Assembly: GCF_040958095.1 (NCBI RefSeq) | Contig: NC_091199.1 | Location: forward strand, 35,542,942-35,606,941 | Length of the DNA: 64,000 nt | Reading direction: 5' to 3' | Source: Procambarus clarkii | Taxonomy: Eukaryota; Arthropoda; Malacostraca; Decapoda; Cambaridae | Part shown: piece after piece, positions 24,726 through 41,814 of the stretch | Layout of the letters: every line of letters begins with the position of its first letter | How positions within the stretch are numbered: the first letter of the stretch is position 1 | The notes under the pieces: model-generated | What the model was told of the DNA's origin: nothing | Database searches by the model: none | Seen by the model: only the letters and a program-made list of their open reading frames with translations | Position numbers and translations under genes: made by a program

Positions 24726-24956
24726 GAGTAGGCTGGCCGTTTTTCTGGTTTTATAGTAAATCGTCAGTTGTATCCTCTGATTTTTGTCTGTAGGGATAAC
24801 GTTTCTATTAACAATATCTTTCAGGACCCTTTCCTCCGTTTTATGAGCTGTGGAAAAGAAGTTCCTGTAAAATAGTCTAATAGGGGGTATAGGTGTTGTG
24901 TTAGTTGTCTCGCCAGAGAAATCCTAGTAAACAACATCCTAGTAAATGAATCCTAG

Positions 24957-25197
24957 TAAATTCAGGCTTGTTTGCATTTGTGTTCCTCACGTGTGCCCCA
25001 AAGAATGAGGTGATTTGGTAAAATGCTATGCCCAAGATTACTATCCGAGTGCCGGCGATGGGGTGGTTCAAATAGCCTCGGCTATCACCTCATTTTGTCC
25101 GGTCGTGATGGTCAAGTGGATTAAGGCGTCTTGTACATACCAGTTGCGTTGCTCCTGGGAGTATGGGTTCGAGTCACTTCTGGGGTGTGAGTTTTCA
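24957..25197 (+). mobile_element. tRNA-derived SINE-like element (family 2)
   Basis: 25107-25185 looks like a tRNA with a long variable arm: A-box-like GATGGTCAAGTGG, then TTAAGGCGTC, and B box GGGTTCGAGTCAC. It is preceded by a hairpin formed by AATGAGGTGAT (25004) and ATCACCTCATT (25085). It ends GTGAGTTTTCAGTT, followed directly by (TA)n. Not a working tRNA: it is embedded in repeat sequence and mispaired. Confidence 0.7.
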
Positions 25198-25198
25198 G

Positions 25199-26909
<1,711 letters not shown>

Positions 26910-26912
26910 ATA

Positions 26913-29954
<3,042 letters not shown>

Positions 29955-29970
29955 ATATATATATATATAT

Positions 29971-30278
29971 GTCGTACCTAGTAGCCAGAACGCACTTCTC
30001 AGCCTACTATGCAAGGCCCGATTTGCCTAATAAGCCATGTTTTCATGAATTAATTGTTTTCGACTACCTAACCTAACTTTTTCGGCTACCTAACCTAACT
30101 TAACCTATAAAGATAGGTTAGGTTAGGTTCGGTCATATATCTGCGTTAATTTTAACTCCAATAAACAAAAACTGACCTCATACATAATGAAATGGGTAGC
30201 TTTATCATATCATAAGAAACAAATTTGAGAAAATATATTAATTCATGAAAACTTGGCTTATTAGGCAAATCGGGCCTT
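29971..30278 (+). repeat. TIR/TTAGG unit 13, forward, left part
   Basis: It follows a (TA)n tract of only 16 bp. The right TIR breaks off after ATCGGGCCTT, where Penelope-like sequence begins. A matching, near-identical structure is at 32905-33231. Confidence 0.9.
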
Positions 30279-31015
30279 ATAGGTACAAGAAGAGTGTTGT
30301 TAACGCATATGTCGACCGTGCTCTCAGCCACAGCTCAGAATGGAAGCAAGTCGACGAAGAACTCTGTAGGGTAAGGCAGGTCCTAGTCAACAACGGCTTC
30401 TCCAATGGTTTCGTGGAAGACATCATAAGAAGGAAAGTGAAACGCCATGCAAAATCTGAAGAGACAACTAACACAACACCTATACCCCCTATTAGACTAT
30501 TTTACAGGAACTTCTTTTCCACAGCCCATAAAACGGAGGAAAGGGTCCTGAAAGATATTGTCAGTAGAAACGTTATCCCTACAGACAAAAATCAGAAGAT
30601 ACAACTGACGATTTATTATAAAACCAGAGAAACGGCCAGCCTACTCATGAGAAACTCTCCAGACACAAAACAGAACGCTTTAAAAGAGACCAACGTCGTC
30701 TATGCCTTCAAATGCCCACTTGGGGACTGTAAGCTCCAAAAAACCCAGTATATAGGCAAGACAACAACATCTCTTTCTAGGCGTTTAACGATGCATAAGC
30801 AACAGGGCTCCATTAAGGAACATATAATCTCTTCCCACAACCAAACCATCGCCAGAGAAATCCTAGTAAACAACACAGAAATCATCGATAGATACAGCGA
30901 TAGCAGGCGGCTTGACGTTTGCGAGGCATTACACATCAAGAAGTCAACACCAGCAATCAACAGCCAATTAATGCACACTATATTCTACCCACCTCAAGAC
31001 TCCGCTCCAATATAG
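30279..31015 (+). pseudogene. Penelope-like connection and GIY-YIG domain, 5'-truncated
   Basis: The frame, open from 30245 through the TIR junction, encodes RYKKSVVNAYVDRALSHSSE, then EELCRVRQVLVNNGFSNGF, then the GIY-YIG core (VVYAFKCPLGDC, TQYIGKTTTSLSRRLTMH). The RT palm is missing. The ATG at 30245 lies in TIR sequence, so the first 12 codons are not Penelope. Near the end a frameshift (NSQLMHTIFYPPQ in place of the NSQLLHNYILPTS of copy 2) changes the C-terminus. Confidence 0.85.
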
Positions 31016-31292
31016 AAGCATCAAGAAATATGGACCAATAGGCTTTCTGCAATCACTTCTATTCAATATCCATTGTTTCGTGTTCTGTCTTGTGTTGATA
31101 AAATTAATACCTTATTAAATAGTCTAATAGGGGGTATAGGTGTTGTGTTAGTTGTCTCTTCAGATTTTGCATGGCGTTTCACTTTCCTTCTTATGATGTA
31201 TTCCACGAAACCATTGGAGAAGCCGTTGTTGACTAGGACCTGCCTTACCCTACAGAGTTCAACTAGTCCAGAGTTCATCCTAGTCAACAACG
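30279..31292 (+). mobile_element. Penelope-like copy 3, chimeric with an inverted end
   Basis: 30279 to about 31117 is plus-strand Penelope-like sequence: the RT-connection, GIY-YIG and start of the 3' region. At about 31118 it switches to the reverse complement of its own interior (about 30361-30503), giving inverted arms of roughly 143 bp. It then returns to plus orientation (CCTAGTCAACAACGGCTTCTC) and joins a truncated TIR at CTTCTCAGCC. Confidence 0.85.
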
Positions 31293-31658
31293 GCTTCTCA
31301 GCCTACTATGCAAGGCCCGATTTGCCTAATAAGCCAAGTTTTCATGAATTAATTGTTTTTCGACTACCTAACCCACCTAACCTAACCTAACCTAACTTTT
31401 TCGGCTACCTAACCTAACCTAACCTATAAAGATAGGTTAGGTTAGGTTAGGCAGGGTTGGTTAGGTTCGGTCATAAATCTACGTTAATTTTAACTCCAAT
31501 AAAAAAAAATTGACCTCATACATAATGAAATGGGTAGCTTTATCATTTCGTAAGAAAAAAATTAGAGAAAATATATTAATTCCGGAAAACTTGGCCTATT
31601 AGGCAAATTGGGCCTGGCATAGTAGGCTGAGAAGTGCGTTCTGGCTACTAGGTACGAC
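31293..31658 (+). repeat. TIR/TTAGG unit 13, forward, right part
   Basis: It starts inside the left TIR at CTTCTCAGCCTAC, so the first 25 bp of that TIR are missing. The TTAGG hairpin and right TIR are complete. Confidence 0.9.
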
Positions 31659-32238
<580 letters not shown>

Positions 32239-32272
32239 ATATATATATATATATATATATTAATATATATAT

Positions 32273-32436
32273 GTCGTACCTAGTAGCCATAACGCACTTT
32301 TCAGCCTAATATACAAGGCCCAATTTGCCTAATAAGCCAAGTTTTCCTGAATTAATATATTTTCTCTAATTTTTTCTTACGAAATGATAAAGCTACCCAT
32401 TTCATTATGTATGAGGTCAATTTTTTTTTAATGGAG

Positions 32437-32437
<1 letters not shown>
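32273..32437 (-). repeat. TIR/TTAGG unit 15, reverse, truncated
   Basis: Left TIR and A-rich half only. It ends at AATGGAGTAAA, where (TA)n begins, so the TTAGG half and the other TIR are lost. The same break occurs at 34617. Confidence 0.88.
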
Positions 32438-32499
<62 letters not shown>

Positions 32500-32502
<3 letters not shown>

Positions 32503-32888
32503 GTACCTAGTAGCCAGAACTCACTTCTCAGCCTACTATGCATGGCCCGATTTGCCTAATAAGCCAAGTTTTCCTGAATTAATATATTTTCTCAAAATTT
32601 TTTCTTATGAAATGATAAAGCTACCCATTTCTTTATGTATGAGTTCAATTTTTTTTCATTGGAGTTAAAATTAACGTAGATATATGACCGAACCTAACCA
32701 ACCCTACCTAACCTAACCTAACCTATCTCTATAAGTTAGGTTGGGTTATGTAGCCGAAAAAGTTAGGTTAGGTTAGGTTAGGTAGGTTCGGTAGCCGAAA
32801 AACAATTAATTCATGAAAACTTGGCTTATTAGGCAAATCGGGCCTTGCATAGTAGGCTGAGAAGTGCGTTCTGGCTACTATGTACGAC
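32500..32888 (-). repeat. TIR/TTAGG unit 16, reverse
   Basis: Both TIRs are present. Private variants (AAGTTAGGTTGGGTTATG, ATTTCTTTATGTATGAGTTC, GGTTCGGTAGCCG) recur in the unit at 34699-35087. Confidence 0.9.
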
Positions 32889-32904
32889 ATATATATATAT
32901 ATAT

Positions 32905-33231
32905 GTCGTACCTAGTAGCCAGAACGCACTTCTCAGCCTACTATGCAAGGCCCGATTTGCCTAATAAGCCATGTTTTCATGAATTAATTGTTTTCGACTA
33001 CCTAACCTAACTTTTTCGGCTACCTAACCTAACTTAACCTATAAAGATAGGTTAGGTTAGGTTCGGTAGGGTTGGTTAGGTTCGGTCATATATCTGCGTT
33101 AATTTTAACTCCAATAAACAAAAACTGACCTCATACATAATGAAATGGGTAGCTTTATCATATCATAAGAAACAAATTTGAGAAAATATATTAATTCATG
33201 AAAACTTGGCTTATTAGGCAAATCGGGCCTT
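32905..33231 (+). repeat. TIR/TTAGG unit 17, forward, left part
   Basis: Near-identical to 29971-30278, but retains GGTAGGGTTGGTTAGG that the other copy lacks. It is broken at ATCGGGCCTT by Penelope-like sequence. Confidence 0.9.
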
Positions 33232-34069
33232 ATAGGTACAAGAAGAGTGTTGTTAACGCATATGTCGACCGTGCTCTCAGCCACAGCTCAGAATGGAAGC
33301 AAGTCGACGAAGAACTCTGTAGGGTAAGGCAGGTCCTAGTCAACAACGGCTTCTCCAATGGTTTCGTGGAAGACATCATAAGAAGGAAAGTGAAACGCCA
33401 TGCAAAATCTGAAGAGACAACTAACACAACACCTATACCCCCTATTAGACTATTTTACAGGAACTTCTTTTCCACAGCCCATAAAATGGAGGAAAGGGTC
33501 CTGAAAGATATTGTCAGTAGAACGTTATCCCTACAGACAAAAATCAGAAGATACAACTGACGATTTACTATAAAACCAGAAAAACGGCCAGCCTACTCAT
33601 GAGAAACTCTCCAGACACAAAACAGAACGCTTTAAAAGAGACCAACGTCGTCTATGCCTTCAAATGCCCACTTGGGGACTGTAAGCTCCAAAAAACCCAG
33701 TATATAGGCAAGACAACAACATCTCTTTCTAGGCGTTTAACGATGCATAAGCAACAGGGCTCCATTAAGGAACATATAATCTCTTCCCACAACCAAACCA
33801 TCGCCAGAGAAATTCTAGTAAACAACACAGAAATCATCGATAGATACAGCGATAGCAGGCGGCTTGACGTTTGCGAGGCATTACACATCAAGAAGTCAAC
33901 ACCAGCAATCAACAGCCAATTAATGCACAATTATATTCTACCCACCTCAAGACTCCGCTCCAATAGAAGCATCAAGAAATATGGACCAATAGGCTTTCTA
34001 CAATCACTTCTATTCAATATCCATTGTTTCGTGTTCTGTCTTGTGTTGATAAAATTAATACCTTATTAA
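33232..34069 (+). pseudogene. Penelope-like connection and GIY-YIG domain, frameshifted
   Basis: Two frames: 33232-33560 (connection region) and 33599-34069 (GIY-YIG). They are separated by a 1-nt loss near 33524 that creates a stop. The second frame keeps VVYAFKCPLGDC, TQYIGKTTTSLSRRL and the C-terminus NSQLMHNYILPTSRLRSN, which copy 3 lost. There is no RT palm. Confidence 0.85.
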
Positions 34070-34244
34070 ATACTCTAATAGGGGGTATAGGTGTTGTGTT
34101 AGTTGTCTCTTCAGATTTTGCATGGCGTTTCACTTTCCTTCTTATGATGTATTCCACGAAACCATTGGAGAAGCCGTTGTTGACTAGGACCTGCCTTACC
34201 CTACAGAGTTCAACTAGTCCAGAGTTCATCCTAGTCAACAACGG
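33232..34244 (+). mobile_element. Penelope-like copy 4, duplicate of copy 3
   Basis: Same chimeric structure and same junctions as 30279-31292, so the two descend from one event followed by a segmental duplication. Small differences include a lost A in GTCAGTAGAACG, which shifts the frame. Confidence 0.88.
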
Positions 34245-34599
34245 CTTCTCAGCCTATTATGCAAGGCCCGATTTGCCTAATAAGCCAAGTTTTCATGAAT
34301 TAATTGTTTTTCGACTACCTAACCCACCTAACCTAACCTAACCTAACTTTTTCGGCTACCTAACCTAACCTAACCTATAAAGATAGGTTAGGTTAGGTTA
34401 GGTAGGGTTGGTTAGGTTCGGTCATAAATCTACGTTAATTTTAAATCCAATAAAAAAAAATTGACCTCATACATAATGAAATGGGTAGCTTTATCATTTC
34501 GTAAGAAAAAAATTAGAGAAAATATATTAATTCCGGAAAACTTGGCTTATTAGGCAAATTGGGCCTGGCATAGTAGGCTGAGAAGTGCGTTCTGGCTAC
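34245..34599 (+). repeat. TIR/TTAGG unit 17, forward, right part
   Basis: Starts at CTTCTCAGCC like 31293. The right TIR stops at TTCTGGCTAC and is joined to GCACTTTAATGGAGTAAA, the same truncated sequence seen at 32437. Confidence 0.88.
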
Positions 34600-34613
34600 G
34601 CACTTTAATGGAG

Positions 34614-34698
<85 letters not shown>

Positions 34699-34701
<3 letters not shown>

Positions 34702-35084
34702 GTACCTAGTAGCCAGAACTCACTTCTCAGCCTACTATGCATGGCCCGATTTGCCTAATAAGCCAAGTTTTCCTGAATTAATATATTTTCTCTAAATTTT
34801 TTCTTATGAAATGATAAAGCTACCCATTTCTTTATGTATGAGTTCAATTTTTTTTCATTGGAGTTAAAATTAACGTAGATATATGACCGAACCTAACCAA
34901 CCCTACCTAACCTAACCTAACCTATCTCTATAAGTTAGGTTGGGTTATGTAGCCGAAAAAGTTAGGTTAGGTTAGGTTAGGTAGGTTCGGTAGCCGAAAA
35001 ACAATTAATTCATGAAAACTTGGCTTATTAGGCAAATCGGGCCTTGCATAGTAGGCTGAGAAGTGAGTTCTGGCTACTAGGTAC

Positions 35085-35087
<3 letters not shown>
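34699..35087 (-). repeat. TIR/TTAGG unit 18, reverse
   Basis: Both TIRs are present. It is a near-identical duplicate of the unit at 32500-32888 except for the right tip. Confidence 0.9.
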
Positions 35088-35167
<80 letters not shown>

Positions 35168-35168
35168 T

Positions 35169-35318
<150 letters not shown>

Positions 35319-35349
35319 TATATTTTGGTAGCAGTCTTTCCTGTAGACA

Positions 35350-35469
35350 TATTTTATTAAATATGACCGAAAAAGTAAGATTAATAATTCTAACACGAAT
35401 TTTCTCAATCTTTCGTACATTATGCTTCACTGTTGGAGGTAAATCAAAAATCACTTCTCCAAAATTCAT
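35350..35469. repeat. Inverted arm, 3' side of Penelope-like copy 2
   Basis: Reverse complement of 37561-37680 with no mismatch seen by eye over 120 bp. It begins TATTTTATTAAATATGACCG and ends CTCCAAAATTCAT. The same sequence, slightly diverged, is at about 23961-24080 in copy 1. Confidence 0.9.
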
Positions 35470-35480
35470 TTTTATTTCTA

Positions 35481-35531
35481 GTCTGACGCGACACGGGCGC
35501 GTTTCGTAAAACTTATTACATTTTCAAAGAC
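35481..35531 (-). ncRNA. Hammerhead-ribozyme-like fold, copy 2
   Basis: On the minus strand: GTCT (stem I), TTGAAAA (core), T, GTAA-loop-TTAC (stem II), GAAA, CGCG-CCCGTGT-CGCG (stem III), TC (cleavage site after GTC), AGAC (stem I). Every invariant GAAA and GTC position is present and all three stems pair. The catalytic CTGANGA reads TTGAAAA, so C3 is U and G8 is A in RNA, a change that keeps the 3-8 pair. One extra base lies between core and stem II. Penelope-like elements are known to carry hammerheads; self-cleavage here is untested. Confidence 0.65.
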
Positions 35532-35736
35532 TTCACAAATACACAACTGATTAGAACTTGCGTTTCCCTGATTTTATATCTACATTTGAGTGAGGTGGGA
35601 AGGGTGATGTGGCATTACATTTGAGTGAGGTGGGAAGGATGATGTGGCGTTAGAGGATATTAATAGGGTATTAAGAGTATCAACACAAGACAGAACACGA
35701 AACAATGGATATTGAATAGAAGTGTTTGTAGAAAGC

Positions 35737-37392
35737 CTATTGGTCCATATTTCTTGATGCTTCTATATTGGAGCGGAGTCTTGAGGTGGGTAGAATATAG
35801 TTGTGCAATAATTGGCTGTTGATTGCTGGTGTTGACTTCTTGATGTGTAGTGCCTCGCAAACGTCAAGCCGCCTGCTATCGCTGTATCTATCGATGATTT
35901 CTGTGTTGTTTACTAGGATTTCTCTGGCGATGGTTTGGTTATGGGAAGAGATTATATGTTCCTTAATGGAGCCCTGTTGTTTATGCATCGTTAAACGCCT
36001 AGAAAGAGATGTTGTTGTCTTGCCTATATACTGGGTTTTTTTGAGCTTACAGTCCCCAAGTGGGCATTTGAAGGCATAGACGACGTTAGTCTCTTTTAAA
36101 GCGTTCTGTTTCGTGTCTGGAGAGTTTCTCATGAGTAGGCTGGCCGTTTTTCTGGTTTTATAGTAAATCGTCAGTTGTATCCTCTGATTTTTGTCTGTAG
36201 GGATAACGTTTCTATTAACAATATCTTTCAGGACCCTTTCCTCTGTTTTATGAGCTGTGGAAAAGAAGTTCCTGTAAAATAGTCTAATAGGGGGTATAGG
36301 TGTTGTGTTAGTTGTCTCTTCGGAGGTTGCATGACTTTTCACTTTCCTTCTTATGATGTCTTCGATGAAACCATTGGAGAAGCCGTTATTGACTAGAACC
36401 TGCCTTACCCTACAGAGTTCTTCGTCGACTTGCTTCCATTCTGAGCTGTGGCTGAGAGCACGGTCGACGTATGCGTTAACAACACTCCTCTTGTACCTGT
36501 CAGGGCAGTCGCTGTTGGCATTTAGGCACATTCCTATGTTTGTTTCCTTTGTGTAGACTGCAGTGTGGAAACCTCCGCCCTTTTCCATGACTGTTACATC
36601 TAGAAAAGGCAGCTTCCCATCCTTTTCCGTCTCGTAAGTGAAACGCAGCACGGAACTCTGCTCAAATGCCTCCTTCAGCTCCTGCAGATGTCTGACATCA
36701 GGTACCTGTGTAAAAATGTCGTCAACATACCTGCAGTATATGGCCGGTTTCAAGTTCATGTCGACTAAGACTTTTTGCTCGATGGTACCCATGTAGAAGT
36801 TTGCAAACAGGACACCTTGGGGAGAACCCATAGCGACCCCATCTACTTGCTTATACATATGCCCATCCGGGCTCAAGAAGGGTGCCTCTTTAGTACAAGC
36901 TTGGAGTAGTTTCCTCAGAATACTTTCTGGCATGTCAAGAGGAGTACAGGCTGGATCACGATACACTCTGTCGGCTATCATTCCGATTGTCTCGTCCACA
37001 GGTACGTTGGTAAACAGCGATTCTACGTCCAACGAGGCTCTTATCCCTGTGGCCCGTGCGCCCCGCAGTAAGTCCACAAATTCCTTTGGAGACTTCAGGC
37101 TGAAGGCGCAAGGAACATAAGGAGTCAGCAGGCCGTTGAGTCGCTTTGCCAATCTGTACGTGGGTGTGGGTATCTGGCTAATGATTGGCCGAAGTGGGTT
37201 TCCAGGCTTGTGCGTCTTGACATTTCCATACGCATATCCAGGTTTATATTCCCCAATGATCTTTGGCAGGTGGAGTCCGGATTTCTTGGCGTTCACAGTT
37301 TCGATCAGTTTGTTGACCTTTGCTTTTAATTCGGCTGTAGTGTCCTTCGTTACCCTTTGGAACTTAGTTTGGTCAGAGAGTATGATGTTCAT
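35737..37392 (-). CDS. Penelope-like reverse transcriptase with GIY-YIG endonuclease
   Basis: 551 codons from the ATG at 37392. The same frame continues upstream through ENKEIVVRRGDKSPIYVILK to about 37530, so the true N-terminus is lost. RT: GNVKTHKPGNPLRPIIS (56-72), SLDVESLFTNVP with catalytic Asp122 (120-131), GVAMGSPQGV (185-194), CRYVDD (220-225) and LPFLDVTV (261-268). C-terminal GIY-YIG: VVYAFKCPLGDC (437-448), YIGKTTTSLSRR (455-466). These are the two hallmark domains of Penelope-like elements: RT copies the RNA and the GIY-YIG nuclease nicks the target. Catalytic residues look intact, with no stop over the frame, but the 5' end is truncated. Confidence 0.92.
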   Translation of the reverse strand: MNIILSDQTKFQRVTKDTTAELKAKVNKLIETVNAKKSGLHLPKIIGEYKPGYAYGNVKTHKPGNPLRPIISQIPTPTYRLAKRLNGLLTPYVPCAFSLKSPKEFVDLLRGARATGIRASLDVESLFTNVPVDETIGMIADRVYRDPACTPLDMPESILRKLLQACTKEAPFLSPDGHMYKQVDGVAMGSPQGVLFANFYMGTIEQKVLVDMNLKPAIYCRYVDDIFTQVPDVRHLQELKEAFEQSSVLRFTYETEKDGKLPFLDVTVMEKGGGFHTAVYTKETNIGMCLNANSDCPDRYKRSVVNAYVDRALSHSSEWKQVDEELCRVRQVLVNNGFSNGFIEDIIRRKVKSHATSEETTNTTPIPPIRLFYRNFFSTAHKTEERVLKDIVNRNVIPTDKNQRIQLTIYYKTRKTASLLMRNSPDTKQNALKETNVVYAFKCPLGDCKLKKTQYIGKTTTSLSRRLTMHKQQGSIKEHIISSHNQTIAREILVNNTEIIDRYSDSRRLDVCEALHIKKSTPAINSQLLHNYILPTSRLRSNIEASRNMDQ

Positions 37393-37560
37393 TTTCGCCA
37401 GATATTCGTCTTTTTTAAGAATGACATATATTGGCGACTTGTCACCTCTCCTGACAACTATCTCCTTGTTCTCACGAAGGCTTTTAGCTGCCGCTCTAAG
37501 CTCGGGGGACAGTATGGTGCTTCTGTAGTTGCCTCGATTCTTTCCTCCGATTCTTTTCCT

Positions 37561-37674
37561 ATGAATTTTGGAGAAGTGATTTTTGATTTACCTCCAACAG
37601 TGAAGCATAATGTACGAAAGATTGAGAAAATTCGTGTTAGAATTATTAATCTTACTTTTTCGGTCATATTTAAT

Positions 37675-37680
<6 letters not shown>
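37561..37680. repeat. Inverted arm, 5' side of Penelope-like copy 2
   Basis: Reverse complement of 35350-35469. It is joined to the coding region at about 37560, replacing the expected N-terminal codons, and abuts a (TA)n tract at 37681. Confidence 0.9.
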
Positions 37681-39412
<1,732 letters not shown>

Positions 39413-40396
39413 CAAAAAAGCATGTTTTTACCTGTCACAGTTGTGGCATCTATACTAATGCTCATGAAATGAATGGTACGGTAAACAACACAGTTCAATT
39501 AAAATGCAATGTCACACAAAATAATTAAAACAAAATGAAAATAAATTGAAAACTATGAAAATTCAAATTATCAATGCAATCGGAATCATTGAACTGGAAT
39601 TGTAACATTTTAGTATGGTGTGTGATGCTCTTACGTGCAACAAATGGCACTGTTTCTTAAAAAAAGAAAGTTTTTACCTGTCACAGGTGTGGCATCTATT
39701 CTTATACATACGAAATGAATGGTATGGTAAACAACACCGCTCAATTCCAACGCAGTGTCAAACAAAATAATTAAATCAAAATGAAAATAAATTCAAATTT
39801 ATGAAAATTCAATTTACTAATGCAACTGGAAACATTGTATATAGTATAGCGTGCATTGCTTTTACGTGCAAAAGATGTCAAAATGTTTTTCAAAAAAGCA
39901 TGTTTTTACATGTCACAGGTGTGGCATCTATATAGTAGGTGTATAAAAACACAGGCATATTCATACTTTCAAATTTTGTGGCAAAATTTGAAAGTAATCG
40001 GTGAAGAACTTTCGGAGATTATAGCGTGTGTTGCTCTTACGTCCAACAGATGGCGCTGTTTATTAAGAAACCATGTCATTTCCTGTCACAGGTGAGACAT
40101 GTATATAATAGGTACATAAAACACTTGCCTATTCGAATGCAACATTGTATCCAAATTTCAAAGCAATTGGTAAAGAGGTTTCGAAGATTTCCCTCACTCG
40201 AAAAACACATGAAAAACGCAATTTAAACAAAAACATGTTTTATCCCGTCTCAGACGTAACATCTATATAGTATTTATATAAAAACTCTCTCGGATGCGAA
40301 TGGAACGTTGTGTGAAAATTTCAAAGCAATCGGCGAAGAACTTTCGGAGATTAGCGATTTTGAACAAACGAGCATTTACATTTTAATTTATATAGA
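39413..40396 (-). mobile_element. Helitron, 3'-truncated, head-to-tail with the next
   Basis: On the minus strand it starts TCTATATAAATTAAAATGTA at 40396, matching the 5' end of the Helitron at 19995. It then carries the family's repeated motif GATGCCACACCTGTGACAGG-like blocks down to 39413, where it meets a truncated TTAGG unit. No coding sequence. Confidence 0.75.
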
Positions 40397-41613
40397 CAAG
40401 CTGTAACCGGCCATGCGTTGCTTTGGCTCAGCAATGTATGTATGTTGCTGAGCCACAGCAACCTTCACCTGTCTTTCTGTCCTCCCCAACGTTCCCTCTC
40501 TCCCATCCCCTCGTTCTCCCAACCATACCCCACTCCCCCATCCCCTCATCTTTCCCACCATCTCCCCTGTCCCTTCATCCTTCACATCCCCATCCCCTCG
40601 TCCTCCCAAACTCCCCCTGACCCCTCGTCCTCCCCACAATACCTAACGTCCATGTCCCCTTGTCCTCCCCACCATTCCCCCCCCCCTCCGCTGTCTCCTC
40701 GTCCTCCCCACCATCCCACACTCCACTGTCCTTTGTCCTTCCCACCATTCTCCACTCCCCCGTCCCCTCGTCCTAAACATCCCCCACTCCCCTATCCCTT
40801 CCTCCTCCCCACGATTTCCCCCACAAACGTCCCCTGATCCTTCCCACTATTCCCCACTCTCATCCCCTCCACCTCCCCACCATTCCCTAATCCTGTCCCC
40901 TTGTCTTTCCCATCATTCCCCACTCACTCATCTGGTGCATTCCCAAATGATCTGATGTTCCCATCAGAGAAATGCGAACATCAAATAATCTGATGTTCCT
41001 ATCACTGAAAAATAAGTAGAATAACGAAATGAAAAAATAAAAAAAAAATAAAAAAAAAATAAAAAATAAACTATACTCATGAAATGAACAGTATGGTAAA
41101 TAACACAGCACAATTCCAACGCAAAATCACACAAAGTAACTAAATCAAAATGAAAATAAATCGAAATCTATGAAAATTCAATTTATCAATGCAATTGTAA
41201 CACTGAAATAGAATCGTAACAAATTTATTATAGCATGTGTTGCTATTCCGTGCAACAGATGGCGCTGTTTTAAACAAAAAAATATATATTTTTACCTGTC
41301 ACAGGTGTGATATTTATATAGTAGATATATAAAAACACACGCATATTCGAATCAAACGTTGTGTCAAAATTTAAAACCAATCGGGGAAGAGATTTCGAAG
41401 ATTTCTCTCTCACGAAAAACACTTGAAAAACACAGTTTCTAAAAAAAAAAAAAAAAAAACATGTTTTTCCCGTCTCAGATGTGACGTCTATATAGTATGT
41501 ATATAAAATCTCTCTCGGATGCGAATGGAACAAAATTTCAAAGAAATTGGTGAAGAACTTTCAGAGATTAGAGATTTTGAACGAACGAACATTTAAATTT
41601 TTATTTATATAGA
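40397..41613 (-). mobile_element. Non-autonomous Helitron
   Basis: 5' end A|TCTATATAAATAAAAATT at 41613; 3' end GCAACGCATGGCCGGTTACA then GCTTG at 40397, followed by T. A 3' hairpin is formed by GGTTGCTGTGGCTCAGCAAC and its partner about 20 nt away. There is no helicase. The interior holds a CT-rich block (40480-40935) and a poly-A run near 41040. The 3' CTTG differs from the usual CTRR. Confidence 0.78.
40480..40935. repeat. CT-rich degenerate minisatellite inside a Helitron
   Basis: Imperfect repeats of about 40-45 bp built from CCCCTCGTCCTCCCCACCAT and CCCCACTCCC. The same block occurs in the Helitron at 56045-57325, so it belongs to the element. The proline-rich reading frames here are compositional. 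Confidence 0.8.
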
Positions 41614-41814
41614 TGATGGTAATTACTTAGGTACTAGAACCAGAGCAATTATTAAATACAGTATTGAATATTAACATAAATTTCTCTAATTTAAATGAAT
41701 AATACACAAGAAGGTTGATAGCAATTTGCTACCATGGACGCCTCAAGCGTCTCTACCTGGAGAAACTAGTTCTCATATCCTAAATGACTCATCTGCCCTT
41801 GTCCCAGCATCCTC
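41614..41814. other. Unassigned sequence between Helitron and SINE
   Basis: AT-rich to mixed sequence with no recognised gene or repeat. Confidence 0.4.

Noticed and set aside
25107..25185. A functional tRNA gene
   Set aside because: A and B boxes are recognisable but the stems are imperfect and the sequence belongs to a repeat. The same holds for 18690-18760, 41930-42020 and 49140-49210.
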